A stretch of DNA of 64,000 nt from Dermanyssus gallinae (Eukaryota; Arthropoda; Arachnida; Mesostigmata; Dermanyssidae): NCBI GenBank assembly GCA_003439945.1, contig QVRM01002192.1, positions 3,584,001 through 3,648,000 of the forward strand, read 5' to 3'. The notes below the pieces were generated by a model that worked only from the letters and a program-made list of their open reading frames with translations, did no database searches and was not told the origin of the DNA. Below, one piece after another: positions 42,693-53,799 of the stretch; the first letter of the stretch is position 1; each line of letters begins with the position of its first letter. A program made the position numbers and the translations under genes.

Positions 42693-43405
42693 CAAAGGTG
42701 GACTGGGCCTGCCTGAAGCAGTTTCTCTTTCAGTCGCAGCACACATCGCCTCCTTACAATCGGCGACTAGTGGCTTTGAGTCTACAGGTATCCTGGACCC
42801 CCAAGCAATTGCAAGCTTCCACTCCACGCTTGAAAAGACTCAGGATGACGCCATTGCATACTGTGGGTCTTTACCGGAGACTCTTTCTCTTCAGCGCTCG
42901 TGGTCAGAATTGGCAAATGACGGCCGATAGAGCGGCCTGTGGGACCGAATAACTACGGCCGCTAGCAAAGCGAGATTACAAGGCAGTTTCTTCGCCCGGT
43001 GCAGGTGCATGGCTGCACGCCCTCCCGAGCCCTCAACTTGGTACCCTCCTGGATGACGAGTCTACACGAATACTAGTCATGTTGAGGTTAGGAGTAGACC
43101 TAGTCTCCTCACACTAGTGCAGATGCAGTGATGAGGTCGACTCCCTAGGTCACCATGGACTTTCCTGTCCGCAGAGTTCAGGCAGAATTGCACGCCACTC
43201 AGCCTTGAATAAAACATTTAGCAGAAGGCTACGGTCGGTGGGCTACCCATGCATTTTGAAGCCTCCCGGCTTAGTCAGAGACAATAGAAGAAGATCTGAT
43301 GGAGTGACCCTGACTCCCTTTGAGCGGGGCCAAATGCTGGTGTGGGATGCGACCGTAACCGAAGAGCCACCTAGCCTAGGTGGACCAGCCCAAGCCTGGA
43401 CCTAA
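42693..43405 (+). pseudogene. Retroelement RT-associated C-terminal module (GGLG to WDATV), longest copy
   Basis: In order: KGGLGLPEAVSLSVAAHIAS and LHS-like text to LANDGR; after a stop, ARLQGSFFAR; then, frame-shifted, GAWLHALPSPQLGTLLDDES; CRCSDEVDSLGHHGLSC (Cys/His cluster); GRIARHSALNKTF; then GYPCILKPPGLVRDNRRRSD and GVTLTPFERGQMLVWDATVT. These follow the RT in a widespread invertebrate retroelement family. The RPDG...WDAT core (here RSDG) could be a PD-(D/E)xK-like nuclease; that is inference. At least two disruptions. Confidence 0.78.
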
Positions 43406-43472
43406 CGCCTTGAGTTAAGCCCCGAACGGACTGTGCACATGTTCTTACATCACAAATGTATATCTTAATACA

Positions 43473-43778
43473 CAGGGTGTTTCATGACAGTTTGATATTG
43501 GGCCTCCACGCCCAATACTTTAAAAAATAATTTGAGGCATTGGGCGTGGAGGCTAATAAAAAACTTCAGTTTTGCGAATTCGCTTCTAAACGACTATGTC
43601 GCATCTTCTGCTTAGCGTTGTATGTTCTTCGGAGGAAACAGAAATTTCTCACAAACACCACGATGTGCTTGGTTTTTGTATAGGATAGTTGTCTTGCAAC
43701 ATCATATTTAAGGCCCCTATGTCGGGCAAAAACGCTGGTGTCACAAATTGTAGTAATTTAACTCTCAGTCCGAAACAA
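43473..43778 (-). mobile_element. Foldback-family copy with its own 15-bp hairpin
   Basis: Begins (TA...)CACAGGGTG, then an inverted repeat (GCCTCCACGCCCAAT at 43502-43516 and ATTGGGCGTGGAGGC at 43539-43553). It then runs along the right arm of the 56.7-kb element (GCGAATTCGCTTCTAAACGA, CTATGTCGGGCAAAAAC, GTGTCACAAATTGTAGTAAT, CCGAAACAAGA) and stops in a (TA)n tract. Confidence 0.82.
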
Positions 43779-43999
43779 GATATATATATATACATATATA
43801 GATCTTAAAGGTTAAAGGGTGTTCTAAAGGTGAAAACAATGTGAATTCTAAATACAGATGTTGTGGGTAGAAATCCTATCGCTTCTGCATTAATAGGGTG
43901 GAAGAATGTTGTAGTTCTAAGGTAAGATATATGGACGAGTACTGTGGATTATAAAAGGGATATAGGTGAGTAAATACTCAATGCTGTCTACTTTAAATC

Positions 44000-44560
44000 A
44001 ATTCGTAAATATTTTTTTATAGAACCGTCTGCTCCAGAAGGCAAATCTATTAAAATTCAGTAATTCTCCACTGAGCTTAAAGTTTCCATAATTACACATT
44101 TTCAGCACTTGTAACAATTCTCTCAATTTTTTATATATACGGCGAAATTCAACAAATAGGTTTTTTAAGTTTAGTTTTGCGTTTCTTACTAATAACTCTA
44201 ATACACATCTAAACAGATGAGGAAATCTGGCATTTATGTTTACCAGGTATGAATGAAGTACCATACAACACGACACCATCATTTACGTGAAAATATAAAT
44301 GCATAATACAAATTACTGCTGAATTCGAGAGAGGCAATATGTCGTAAAGCATGGAAAATCAAAGCCCCTGCTTTAAGTGTGTTTACCATTTGTTTAATAT
44401 GAATTTCCCATTTAATGTTATTCTGGAACGTCAGACCAACGTATTCATAGTTGTGTGTCTCACCAATTATCAGACAATTACGGTGTACCTCAAGATCTAA
44501 GTTCAAGCCGGCAATAGAGGCAAAGCATAGTCTGGTATCATTACATCTGTTTAATAGTTT
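44000..44560 (-). pseudogene. LINE RT thumb fragment (CR1/Jockey-like)
   Basis: The minus frame 44279-44506 reads NLDLEVHRNCLIIGETHNYE, then YVGLTFQNNIKWEIHIKQMV and HALRHIASLEFSSNLYYAFI. These are the Y.YLG..I......W..HI / L..IY.A.I pattern of the RT thumb. The adjacent minus frame (43998-44282) continues the thumb and C-terminal region in another frame. Confidence 0.65.
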
Positions 44561-45150
44561 AATAGCAGGTTTTCAACTTTCTTATTAGCATAACAGCTTG
44601 AGGAAACACATGAGTGGCAGGCAATGTTAAGTTGTGATTCAGCAACGTATCCAATTCTGATTTTCATAATTTTCGTTTTTTACATCAAGACATAGATTGT
44701 TGTCTCAATCAGAGACTGATCCTAGTCATGGCACTTGTTACCTTCTCTATTAGCTCGTTTCTGGTATCACTCTCAATCGTTGTTTTGCTTGATAACGGCA
44801 ATGTTCTGTAGTTCATAAACCAATTTGCCGTTTGCTGGGTCTGGCAACGGGGTTTAATCATGAGCAGCTTTCACCGGAGGGCTCAAGCTGACCGCTCTAT
44901 TTAATTAGCTTTACTGTGAAATCGCTGATTTGCTTCTATCCAGTTAAGCCAACAGCTCACTAGCGTTCTCCGAGTAATTGTGAACCGGGGTGAGGCAAAC
45001 ACTGTGTAACATGAATGTGCAGGCTCACTATACAGCCACAACTGATCACAGCTTGCCGACAAGTACGATGCAGGTTTGAACGCAATTTCACGTATTTTAA
45101 AAGCTTAACTAAAACGTAAATCAAAGCCAAACGAAGTAACTGTACCGGTG
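44561..45150. other. No recognised feature
   Basis: No open frame with a domain, and no clear repeat. Confidence 0.35.
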
Positions 45151-45159
45151 TAGAGGACC

Positions 45160-46900
45160 TTGACCGTAAACTTTTGAGGATTGGTTTCTGTTACGCGAAA
45201 GGTATTCCATGAATTGATTACCTTTCTACAGGAAAAGCGATAACTGGGGCGTACTACGCAATACTATTGAACCAGCTGAAGGAACGCACCATTCGGCCTG
45301 CGATGCAGAAGAAAACTGCCGACGATGCAAGACTGGTTTCATGGACAGAATCAAGGACTGGAAAGTATTGGAGTAGTTAAAAAACATAAGCGACCACTAC
45401 TGCATCGAAGCACTAACTTCAAGAATAGGATGCCCACCGCAAGCACTCGTCAGATTACTAATGTTGAACTTTATGGGCAACACATAAGTCAGCGGCCAAG
45501 ATTAGGCAATTGCTCGAAACAAAAGGGCCACCTAGAACCCCAGAAGAGCTACAAGCCCTATGTTAAACATGCTGGAAGTCGGAGCAGACACTTTGCAAAA
45601 GGTCTGCCTTGTATAGGTTTTAATACTGATGAACCACAGAAATTGCCGACGCGCGAGCCGAATGCTCCAAAGCGCGACGCCATCTGAACAGAACGGCAGC
45701 TAGCATCTGAAGTCACGGAGGTTGTCACAGCGGCACCTTTGGAGTATAAAAATGCAGGGCACCCCTCAAGAATGGAAATCAACAAAATACGGCAGAAACT
45801 TTCTTGAAGAAGTTAAGAATAACTCCTGGGGAAAACTATACAAAATTGTTAGGAAAAGCTAAAGAGCAGCAACTATTTGATGCGCTTAAGATACCTTTAA
45901 AAGATGCACCAGTAGTCACAATCTCCAAAATTCTGGCAGCAGCAGAGAGAATCGAAGTGAGCAAAGCCCCTGGCTCGAACGGCATTCCAGCAGCAGCCAT
46001 CATACTACTATTTAAGGAATTGCCTCTCACGGTTGCTAACGTTAACCGCATTATCAGCGAAGGCAAATTTCCGATAGCATAGAGAAAGGTTGAGATTGTT
46101 TACCTAAGGGGGCGGCACTACAGACCTATCTGCCTCATGAACAACCTGAACACACGGAGTGGAGACCGTGATAAAAAAAAAGGCTAAGGGACTTTGCCGA
46201 AAAAGACGACCTTGTTTCGGAGGCCCAATACCGGTTCAGAAAACCCTTATTGGGCTTACGAAAGAAGCCGATGTTATCCAGTAGTATCTTGTGCATAGAT
46301 TCGTTCTTAAGGCTATACACAAGATATTATCTAAAGCCGAAGCGATTCGCCCGACCACGGTAAAGACCAGAGCCCTGTCTTGCAGGACGTCAAGAACGCG
46401 TTTAACAGTCTTCCGAGGAAAATTATTCTTGACGCGCTTAGACGACAGAAGGTTCTACCTTACCTTGTCAGGCTAATCTAAGATTACCTGGATACCGCAG
46501 TGCGGTGCGAGGGCAATGAGTGCCCCATGACTGCGGGGGTTCCACAAGGGTCCATGCTGGGGCCGCTTTCTGAAACCTGGCATACGACGGAGTGCTTGGG
46601 CCTAAAAACCCTTCCTCCGGAAATCAAACTCATTGCGTGCGCTGATGACCTCGCGGTTACAGCAAGAGCCAAGGCCGCTGCTAAATTAAAGCTTCCGGAA
46701 AAAAAAGCGCTTTAAGATCTCTATCTGGATGGAAACTAACGGCCTAACGCTAGTCTCAGCCAAAGCAAAGCCATTCTTCTTATCGGCAGGGAAATATGCC
46801 CACCTATTCGACTATTGTTGGACAACATTGAGATAAAAATTGTAAAAACAGCTAAATCCAGACAAATTTTGGCGGGCTACCCAGCATAGACGGAAGGCGT
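45160..46900 (+). pseudogene. R1/Jockey-type LINE ORF2: endonuclease end to RT
   Basis: Pieces on the plus strand: LKNISDHYCIEALTSRIG (endonuclease SDH motif, about 45380); a linker LEEVKNNSWGKLYKIVRKS (about 45805); RT start AERIEVSKAPGSNGIPAAAI then VNRIISEGKFP (about 45950); DVKNAFNSLPRKIILDALRR (palm Asp, about 46390); VRCEGNECPMTAGVPQGSML (about 46500); LIACADDLAVTARAKAAA (ADD box, about 46630); and SIWMETNGLTLVSAKAK. Several frameshifts. The endonuclease N-terminus and the 3' end are missing; the 3' end is cut by the maT transposon. Confidence 0.85.
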
Positions 46901-48142
46901 TAATTCAGATCGGTTTGCGTTAGCAGACAGCCCACTCACAACGAACAAAAACGCATTGTCATCATGGACGGCCGCCGCAACCTGGGTCCAGAATATGACC
47001 GAAGAACAACCGTTATCCAATTGCTTTGTGCCGGACATCGGCCAGCCGAAATCGTCAACATCACTGGATTTAAAAGAGCAACGGTCTACAACATTGCCCG
47101 ACGCTACAGAGATGCAGAAGAGACAGGGCTAGGTAGTGCAACACCTGGAAGGAAGATTCACAACCGCCAACGAGAAGTGAGGGCGCCAAAAGGGATCAAA
47201 ACGGTGCAAAACTGCGTTTTTAAGGATTCAAGTCTATCGATGCGCCGTTTAGCGATCAAATTCAATATGAGTGATTGTTCTATGCGTCGGATTATCAACG
47301 AACAACTGCGCTAAAGTCTTACACGTTTAAAGTCAGATAGATGTTGTCTCAGGCCGCGAAAAATAAGAGGATGACTTGCTGCCATCTCATCCTCACGTTT
47401 TTGAGACACGAAATGGCGGGACATCTTTGATTCTTCTCCGACAAAAAAATCTTCACCATTGACCAAAAACATAACCGGAAAAATGACCGGTGGCTCGCAA
47501 AAAACCCTGAGGATGTACCAATTGTGCATACAACTAAACATCCTGCCAGTGTGCACGTTCTAAATGCTGTGTCGAATGAAGGAGACGTGATGGCCTCACA
47601 CTTTTTTGACCGACACGAAACCGTAACAAAGGAAGTGTAATACGTGTTTTGCAAAGCGTGGTAAAACCATGGATTGATCGAGTGTCCAATGGAAGACAAT
47701 ATGTCTTTCAACAAAACGGCGCTCCCGCCCACACCAGTAATCTCGTCCAGGATTGGCTACGGGGCAACATGACAACGTTCTGGGACAAGACGACGTGGCC
47801 CCCTAGCAGTCCAGACTTGAATCCCCTGGACTTCTATGTATGGGGCGTTGTTGAGAAAGAGTCTAACAAGTCTCGACATGCAAACACAGAAGCGCTACGC
47901 AGAGCCATTGTCAAATCGGCCAAGAATCTCAACCCGCTAACTTTGAAGAAGGCCTGCAGGCGCTATCGCGCCAGAATTGAAAGTGTAATTGCTGCTGGTG
48001 GTGGCTACATTGAATAAAAATGTTCCTCAGAAGTGTACCTAACGGCACGTAAAAAAAATTACCGAAATATCTGTTTTTCTTTAGACATAAATTGCGAAAC
48101 GGGCGATGACGTTTAGTCCGGATTTAGCTGAGCCACCCTGTA
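46885..48142 (+). mobile_element. maT-like (DD37D) Tc1/mariner transposon, decayed
   Basis: N-terminal HTH frame 46964-47314 (MDGRRNLGPEYDRRTTVIQL, IVNITGFKRATVYNIARRYR). After frameshifts comes FFSDKKIFTIDQKHNRKNDR (first Asp) near 47430, and an open frame 47649-48017 with FQQNGAPAHTSNLVQDWLRG and SSPDLNPLDFYVWG. Spacing between the second and third catalytic positions is 37, the maT signature. The second catalytic residue is Asn (QQNGAPAH) where Asp is required. The right end is CCACCCTG followed by TA (48135-48144). I did not find the matching left end, which is probably lost at the LINE junction near 46885. Confidence 0.85.
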
Positions 48143-48222
48143 TAGATATATAGATATATATATATATATATACACATGTATATATATATATATATATATA
48201 TTATATATTATCACATGTATAT

Positions 48223-48265
<43 letters not shown>

Positions 48266-48376
48266 CATGCTATATATGTATATATAATTATATATACATG
48301 TATATATGTCTAATTATAATATATATATATATATATGTACTATAATATATATATATATATATGTATATATAAGTAC

Positions 48377-48408
<32 letters not shown>

Positions 48409-48439
48409 TGATATATATAGATATATATATAGTATATAC

Positions 48440-48533
<94 letters not shown>

Positions 48534-48552
48534 ATATGTATATATATATTTA
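48140..48552. repeat. Large (TA)n-rich microsatellite block
   Basis: About 400 bp of TA repeats with scattered CATG, AGATA and GTATATA interruptions. The Tyr/Ile-rich open frames on both strands come from the repeat. Confidence 0.97.
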
Positions 48553-48932
48553 ATTGTATTTCATTATTGACATAGGCTCCTTGACACTCTTCACATTTGG
48601 TCCACCAATATCCCAATCATTTTAGCTAACCCATCGAGAAAATAAGATGTCCCGAATCTAGAAAAACGTTTCAAGAGAGAACCTGGTTTGCCAAGTAACC
48701 CATATATATAAATTTATATATATATATATATATATGCTACCGTGGTGGTGGCAATACATGTAACTAATTTATTGAAAAGACGTCTCCATTAAGGTTAAAA
48801 GCATCACAAGGTTCACGGATAAAAACAGCTTAGCCTGGCACATGTTCACCCAGGCTTCACCTAAAAATACAACTAACCCAGTATGTTGGCGAAAGCCAGT
48901 TTTAGCTAATGAGCGGCTTCTGAAATACTTAC
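48553..48932. other. Intronic, no recognised feature
   Basis: Contains a small (TA)n tract at about 48715-48735. It is inside the intron downstream of the loop exon. Confidence 0.4.
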
Positions 48933-49476
48933 TTCACGTCGGACACTGGTGATATGTCGGGATCATGGGCCACAACGACGGCGGCGGCAGCAGCAGCGGC
49001 GATGGCAGACACCGTTGTTGCTGCTCTTGCTGCCCCCGCTGAAACTGGCGGCGTCGCTGTTCCCGTGTCTGTTAAAGCTGTCGTCGCTGTTGTTCCCATT
49101 GTTGCCGTTGCTGTTGTTGATGGGTTGCCTGTCGAGGGAACCGGCGTCGTTGTTATTGCCGCTGCCACTAAATGAGACGTCGGAACTAAGGCCGGGCTCC
49201 GCGTTGAAGTCGGGAACCCCAGTGACGGCGTAGATTCTGTAGGCGGTGTGGGTGTGGCCCCGATGGTGGCAGCAACGATTGCCGTCGCACCCCCCCCGGC
49301 GAATTTGTGACGCGTGTGACCAGGTGACGAATCGGACAACTCGTCAGGGGGCGGCGCCGTTGTCTCGACCCGGCACCATTTGACGATTAGTCGAGGCTCG
49401 CACTCGATCATGCTTGCCTCGGTGAGCTTATGCGACACCACTCCAACGCCTCCACGAGGTCCCATGATCTTGATCT
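48933..49476 (-). CDS. CCKLR: CCK/sulfakinin receptor, exon for the third intracellular loop
   Basis: The acceptor is AACTTTTTCCACATCAAAG|AG. Two bases complete a Glu codon begun in the TM5 exon (G|AG), 180 codons follow, and the exon ends AA|GTAAGTAT, a strong donor. The protein is IKIMGPRGGVGVVSHKLTEA, then SMIECEPRLIVKWCRVETTA, and a long Ala/Thr/Pro low-complexity region with an Ala run (AAIAAAAAAAVVVAHD). It has no membrane segment. A long, disordered loop between TM5 and TM6 is normal for CCK-type receptors, but about 225 residues in all is very large. Loop sequence alone would not identify it; position, open frame and both phases do. The opposite-strand frames are shadows. Confidence 0.88.
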
Positions 49477-50008
49477 CTTTGATGTGGAAAAAGTTTGCAC
49501 GACATGGAGCGGTGCAACACAATTACACTCACACACATCCACACCCAATCATACGATCACATACGACAACACACACACACGTATATATACAAAACAAATT
49601 TTACAGTCATACACGAACACGGTAGGACACGAGGAACGTAGAGAAGTGTTAATGCAATAACATTACAGCCTAAGCTCTGGAAAATTAGCAGACCCAAAAA
49701 TTTGAGATAAAGAACTCCGCTTTACAGCGGGGTTAGTTGTAGTCAACATCGAATCTCTATTTATGTGTCGCTTGTGACGCCTGCTTAAAACTTTCTTTTC
49801 TGTGAACTGCTCACTGTAACCCATGCTTAAGTGGCGTGCGAGCCAGCTGGATTTCGCTATTGTTATTAATACAGGAAAACAGCCAGGACAGAAGAAATCC
49901 CTGGAATGCCACTAGACCTAGTCTAGGTGAGACTACAATGGCAAACGTGTTTAATCAATATTATTCGCATGTATGGCTGCCGACACGGAATGTTCTGATA
50001 GATAGATA

Positions 50009-50130
50009 ACCGAGCAAGATGGCTTAGTGGCAAAGCCTTTGCCTTGCATTCGGGAGGACTGGGTTCGAGACCCAGACCAAAAAAACCGTACACGGGCAAT
50101 TGCCTTACAAATTATTAAAAAAAAAAAAAT
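50009..50130 (+). repeat. tRNA-derived SINE, family B
   Basis: A tRNA-like head with A box TGGCTTAGTGG (50020-50030), a T-arm CTGGGTTCGAGACCCAG with B box GGTTCGAGACC (50062-50072), a body CGTACACGGGCAATTGCCTT and a poly(A) tail. The 3' piece recurs at 15208-15240. The A-rich tail joins directly to truncated LINE RT coding sequence. Confidence 0.85.
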
Positions 50131-50139
50131 TCTAAAAAA

Positions 50140-51250
50140 AAAAACAAAAATCGCCGACAATTTGGATTCCACCCTAAAATGTTTACCACCGTTCCGGTTA
50201 TGAGCTTTGTAGAATACATCCGTCAACGTCTTAAGAAAAAGATCACGGGATTTGCTCTTTTTGTAGATTTGAGAAAGGCGTTCCATACTGTCGACATCAA
50301 TATTCTAACTATCAAACTAGGAGCCTATGGAGCTGACGAGCGTGTCCAATCGTGGGTACGTTCTACTATGTCAGAAAGACAACAAATGGTACAGATCGGT
50401 AAGAATTTGTCTATTGTCGAGAACATATTAGTTGAAGTAGCTCAACGGAGTATCGGCGGCCCACTGCAGTTCAATACATTTATCAGCGACATGTTTGAAG
50501 TACCAAAATACGGCCGATTGACCCTATTTGCTGATGACACTAAAGCATTCGTTATTGGCGATTCGCCGCAAGAGGTAGAAAATATGATTAAGGAAGAGGC
50601 GACTGTCGGGTTGTTTTAGAGGTAATGGCTTGTCCATGAATTGGTAGAAGATTAGTGTTATTTAGTTATTGTTGCCTAGAGATGTCATACATATTAATCG
50701 TGAGGCACTTCAGTGCCGAAACTACACTCGTGACATGAAGTTATTGTTTGAAGCCCACACAGATCACATTCGCAAGAATGTTGTAGGGAATATCGCTCCC
50801 CTGGGCAGTTGAAATATTTGGAATGACTTATCTGCGTCTTTTATGCCCGCTACATCGTCTGCAAGAAAGATCCTTGCGAGTAATATTTGAATATACACCA
50901 TGGGAGTCGATACGTTATAAATATGTAGAGATGCCGATTCTGCCCTACCCTCTGCAAATAGAGATGACTGTCGTAACTAAGATCAAACGAATCTATATGG
51001 AACTTCATCCCAATCTGCTCAATCTTTCCTAGTCGACATCAACCATTAGCACAAAGGGATCACACACACAACGTCTCACCTTGTCTGCAGCTTTATGCAG
51101 TCAACCTCGTTTCTCAATATAAAATCTGCCGCATATTGGAGCAAGCTCCCTCCAGATGTTGGCGCAACTTTTTTTTGACAATATTCGAACAAAACGCTAA
51201 AAAATACTAAATATGTACCTTACTATGATCTCAATCAAACACGATAATTA
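50140..51250 (+). pseudogene. LINE RT (CR1/L2-like) from fingers to 3' end
   Basis: Begins inside the QFGF block (RRQFGFHPK), then frame 50179-50619: FALFVDLRKAFHTVDINILT (palm), SERQQMVQIGKNLSIVENIL, GGPLQFNTFISDMFEV and LTLFADDTKAFVIGDSPQEV (FADD intact). After a stop: LQERSLRVIFEYTPWESIRY then VEMPILPYPLQIEMTVVTKI, the C-terminal LQ.R..R.I segment, and NIKSAAYWSKLPPDVGATFF (A.YW..LP). Frame changes near 50620 and 51050. It is 5'-truncated at the SINE. Confidence 0.85.
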
Positions 51251-52370
51251 TTATAACAATAAATAAAATGATAAGAAAACATGCATCTAGCCTTTCATGG
51301 CTTTGACGAGCTGTAAACTTCTGTACAAAAGCAAAAACTTCTGCAAACCACTTATGAGAATAATAAAACCTATCTATCTATCTATCGTTATGTGTCTTAA
51401 TATAGAATACATGCTTATTCTAAATCTTAGAATGTTTGCTGGTATGCTGCCTTGACATCACTGTTTTTCTTGCAGAATTGTGTGGTTCGTCATTTAGGTG
51501 TGCCCGTGTCATTGACCAGTTTTCGGTGGTTAGGGGAGTGCGATGATCGGGTCGGCATAAGAGCTATTACTAATTAGATGCCGCATGCATCAAACAGTAC
51601 GCTTCTCTGTGCGTGGCTCATACGCTTGAGCACCATGCTCTAGTCAAAGACGGCTTAACGTCAAATTACACAGTTGTGGTAGTGGTAGTCGTAACAGAAT
51701 TGATATGCTATGATCAGTTGTTATATAATTACAATACTGTGTTAAAGCAAAAGCACAAAAATGTGACGAGTCTGCCTCGACTAATCATATCACACAACAA
51801 AAAGCATTTCGACCGGTGCGGTAGCCATCTAAGCCACTGCCTCTACAAAACCACCGCCGCTACAAATTTCGTGTGAGATAGCTTCATCTTTGGAAAATCT
51901 CTCCCCTGCCGTTGGATGCATTGCTTAGGTACACGCCTAACGTACAGTCCGTGCATGCGGCGTTTTTGTAAATATACAGTACAACGTCTACTGTTGGCTT
52001 CTAGGTATAGCAGATAACATGCAATGATGCGTTTTAGTATACCTGGACGACCTTATTGCTAATTACACACACTTCTGAATGAGGTGCAGGCTAGAGACAT
52101 TAAGATAACCTTTGGCAGCTGCGGTACCAACACCAATAACGAGGCAACTCTTTGTCATTCTAGCAACCCTTTCCAACATACCTTAATAATTGCCTTTACT
52201 TTTAGGCATTATTTTCGTAAGTCGATGGATCAAATTAAAGGTTACATCGTTTTTATAGTCCTGTAATGCTAAAAACTTTGTATTATCCACATACACAGTA
52301 AGTGCCATAGAATATCAAGTAAGAAATAATGTTTGCATACACAACTGCAATTTCAGCAATGCGCAGATAT
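51251..52370. other. No recognised gene
   Basis: Contains a short (CTAT)n run at 51368-51387, which may be the tail of the LINE. The open frames at 51613 and 52084 show no domain. Confidence 0.4.
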
Positions 52371-52469
52371 CAACCTTCTAGTCGGCAGCCTCACTAGCAC
52401 TATTTTGGGCTTTGTCATCGAGAGCTGCGTGGCCTCCCGCATAGGACGTGTAGCTCTTTGGTTCGTTAA

Positions 52470-52810
52470 AAAGCTTTTGGTGCCCGAAAGGGTGATTTCC
52501 AAATGCTAGTGCTGGTTCTTTCTGTGCTCGTGAGCGATATACCTCGCATGTTCCAGAAAAAACACGACTGTATCTCTATTATTCTCTACGCGGGCGACAT
52601 AACACTTGCAGCTTTCCTTGTAGACATTAACAGAAGTCCCTACTTGCCCTACCGAGTTACAGCGATGCAAACGACTTAGTAATTAACACGGAGAGAATAA
52701 AGGCTCTAAGGTTTACTAAGGCAGGCCGTGTCTCACCAGGAGAGCTACTTGCACTGGATTTCTTTATGCTGAAATTTGCGTGCAGACTATCTTACATTGG
52801 CGTTCTACTT
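52470..52810 (+). pseudogene. LINE RT palm fragment with YAGD in place of YADD
   Basis: The plus frame reads VLVSDIPRMFQKKHDCISII then LYAGDITLAAFLVDIN. Shifted, it continues LVINTERIKALRFTKAGRVS then RLSYIGVLLTLKQLF (Y.GV.LT). This is the palm and connection of a LINE RT. The first Asp of the active-site pair is Gly here. Confidence 0.65.
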
Positions 52811-53164
52811 ACTCTAAAACAATTATTTGGTTGTTTTGATTTCGACCGGGGATTAGCCTCAGAAACGGTGATGGTCTTTGTTGCGTCAAGCTGCTAGAAC
52901 TCCGGTTATGCTTCTTTACCTGTGTGTTGCGTTGCTTGCCTCGTGTTTTTCTAAGATAGCCTATTACACAATATTTGTGTAACGTCCGTGCCACCCCCGG
53001 CTGCAACTGCGGAGTTCTGGGCTGGGTACGCATCGATCCGTTTAGATGAGTTCTGTACATTCGAAGTCTAACTGGTTCTCCAGAACACGAAGGCGGGCTG
53101 GGACTGTGGAGCTACTAATTTTGTAGGCAAATAAAATTATTTGCCTCGGCACTCGTCCGCCCGC

Positions 53165-53450
53165 CAGTAGGGTCAATTTATCCGTTAACACTGGCTCGTT
53201 TTTACCAAGATTAAATAATGTGCTTAGTCAGTTTGGTTTTAGTAAATCGCAATCCACACAGTGCGCTGCCACATCTTTGACAAGAGATCACCGAGACAAT
53301 GAAAAATAAGCAGATCTGTCTCGGAGTCTTCTTAGACGTTGCGGCTGCATTCAGTTGATTAAGCCTCTCAATCTTACTGCAAATGTTAGAGTGTTTGGGA
53401 TGTGCACCGGTGACAATTGATTGATTCAGGTAACGCCTATTCGCTTTAAA
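53165..53450 (+). pseudogene. LINE RT fingers/palm fragment
   Basis: The plus frame reads RLNNVLSQFGFSKSQSTQCA then, shifted, MKNKQICLGVFLDVAAAFS and ILLQMLECLGCAPVTID. These are the QFGF..G.ST and F.D...AFD.V blocks. It lies downstream of the palm fragment at 52.5 kb although it belongs upstream in the protein, so the two are different copies. Confidence 0.68.
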
Positions 53451-53478
53451 ACTTTAAGGAGGTCGTTGCTAATACTAG

Positions 53479-53723
53479 GTCATCACCCGTCCTCTACAGA
53501 CTTGGCATTGTCCTGAGGCATATCGTCAATGAACCAAGGTCGGACATGTTAAGATATCTATTATTTCCCCTAACAGTTTTTGTGGCAGGCCCATGTCAGT
53601 ATGGCCGCTGACTCTCAGCGGTCGGCTTTATCATCTATTCTCAATAGGCATCGCTCAACAAAAATTCGACCAACAACGGGAATCAAACAGGCGACACTTC
53701 GATAGATAACAACCATGACTAGC
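53479..53723 (-). repeat. tRNA-derived SINE, family A, copy 2
   Basis: Reverse complement of the unit at 29457-29700: GCTAGTCATGGTTGTTATCT, a weakened B box (TGTTTGATTCCC), then GTTGAGCGATGCCTATTGAG, GAGTCAGCGGCCAT, AGATATCTTAACATGTCCG and GCCTCAGG. By eye roughly four bases in five agree. Confidence 0.85.
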
Positions 53724-53799
53724 ATTTTCCGTTTGGGGGGAGGCTATATAGGATCGATTTCGTCGGGGCGTCAAAACACTGTTCGGCAGAAGCCGCGGA

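Larger units (their letters stand above)
40143..48932 (-). other. Receptor intron 2 in this numbering (8,790 bp)
   Basis: Donor AA|GTAAGTAT and acceptor TTCGCAG|G, phase 2. It holds foldback copies, an R2 fragment, retroelement modules, LINE pieces and the maT transposon. Confidence 0.8.

Noticed and set aside
44841..44870. TTTGCCGTTTGCTGGGTCTGG, which reads FAVCWVW on the plus strand, as a possible TM6
   Set aside because: Wrong strand for the receptor, no splice borders, and the real TM6 was found at 21.1 kb.
48306..48616. Tyr/Ile-rich 89- and 100-codon frames
   Set aside because: They are translations of a (TA)n microsatellite.
48949..49233. Leu/Pro-rich plus-strand frames opposite the loop exon
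   Set aside because: They are shadows of the Ala/Thr repeat on the minus strand.
50009..50080. Functional tRNA gene
   Set aside because: The A and B boxes and the T arm are good, but the unit runs straight into a body and poly(A) tail shared with 15.2 kb, which is the structure of a SINE.
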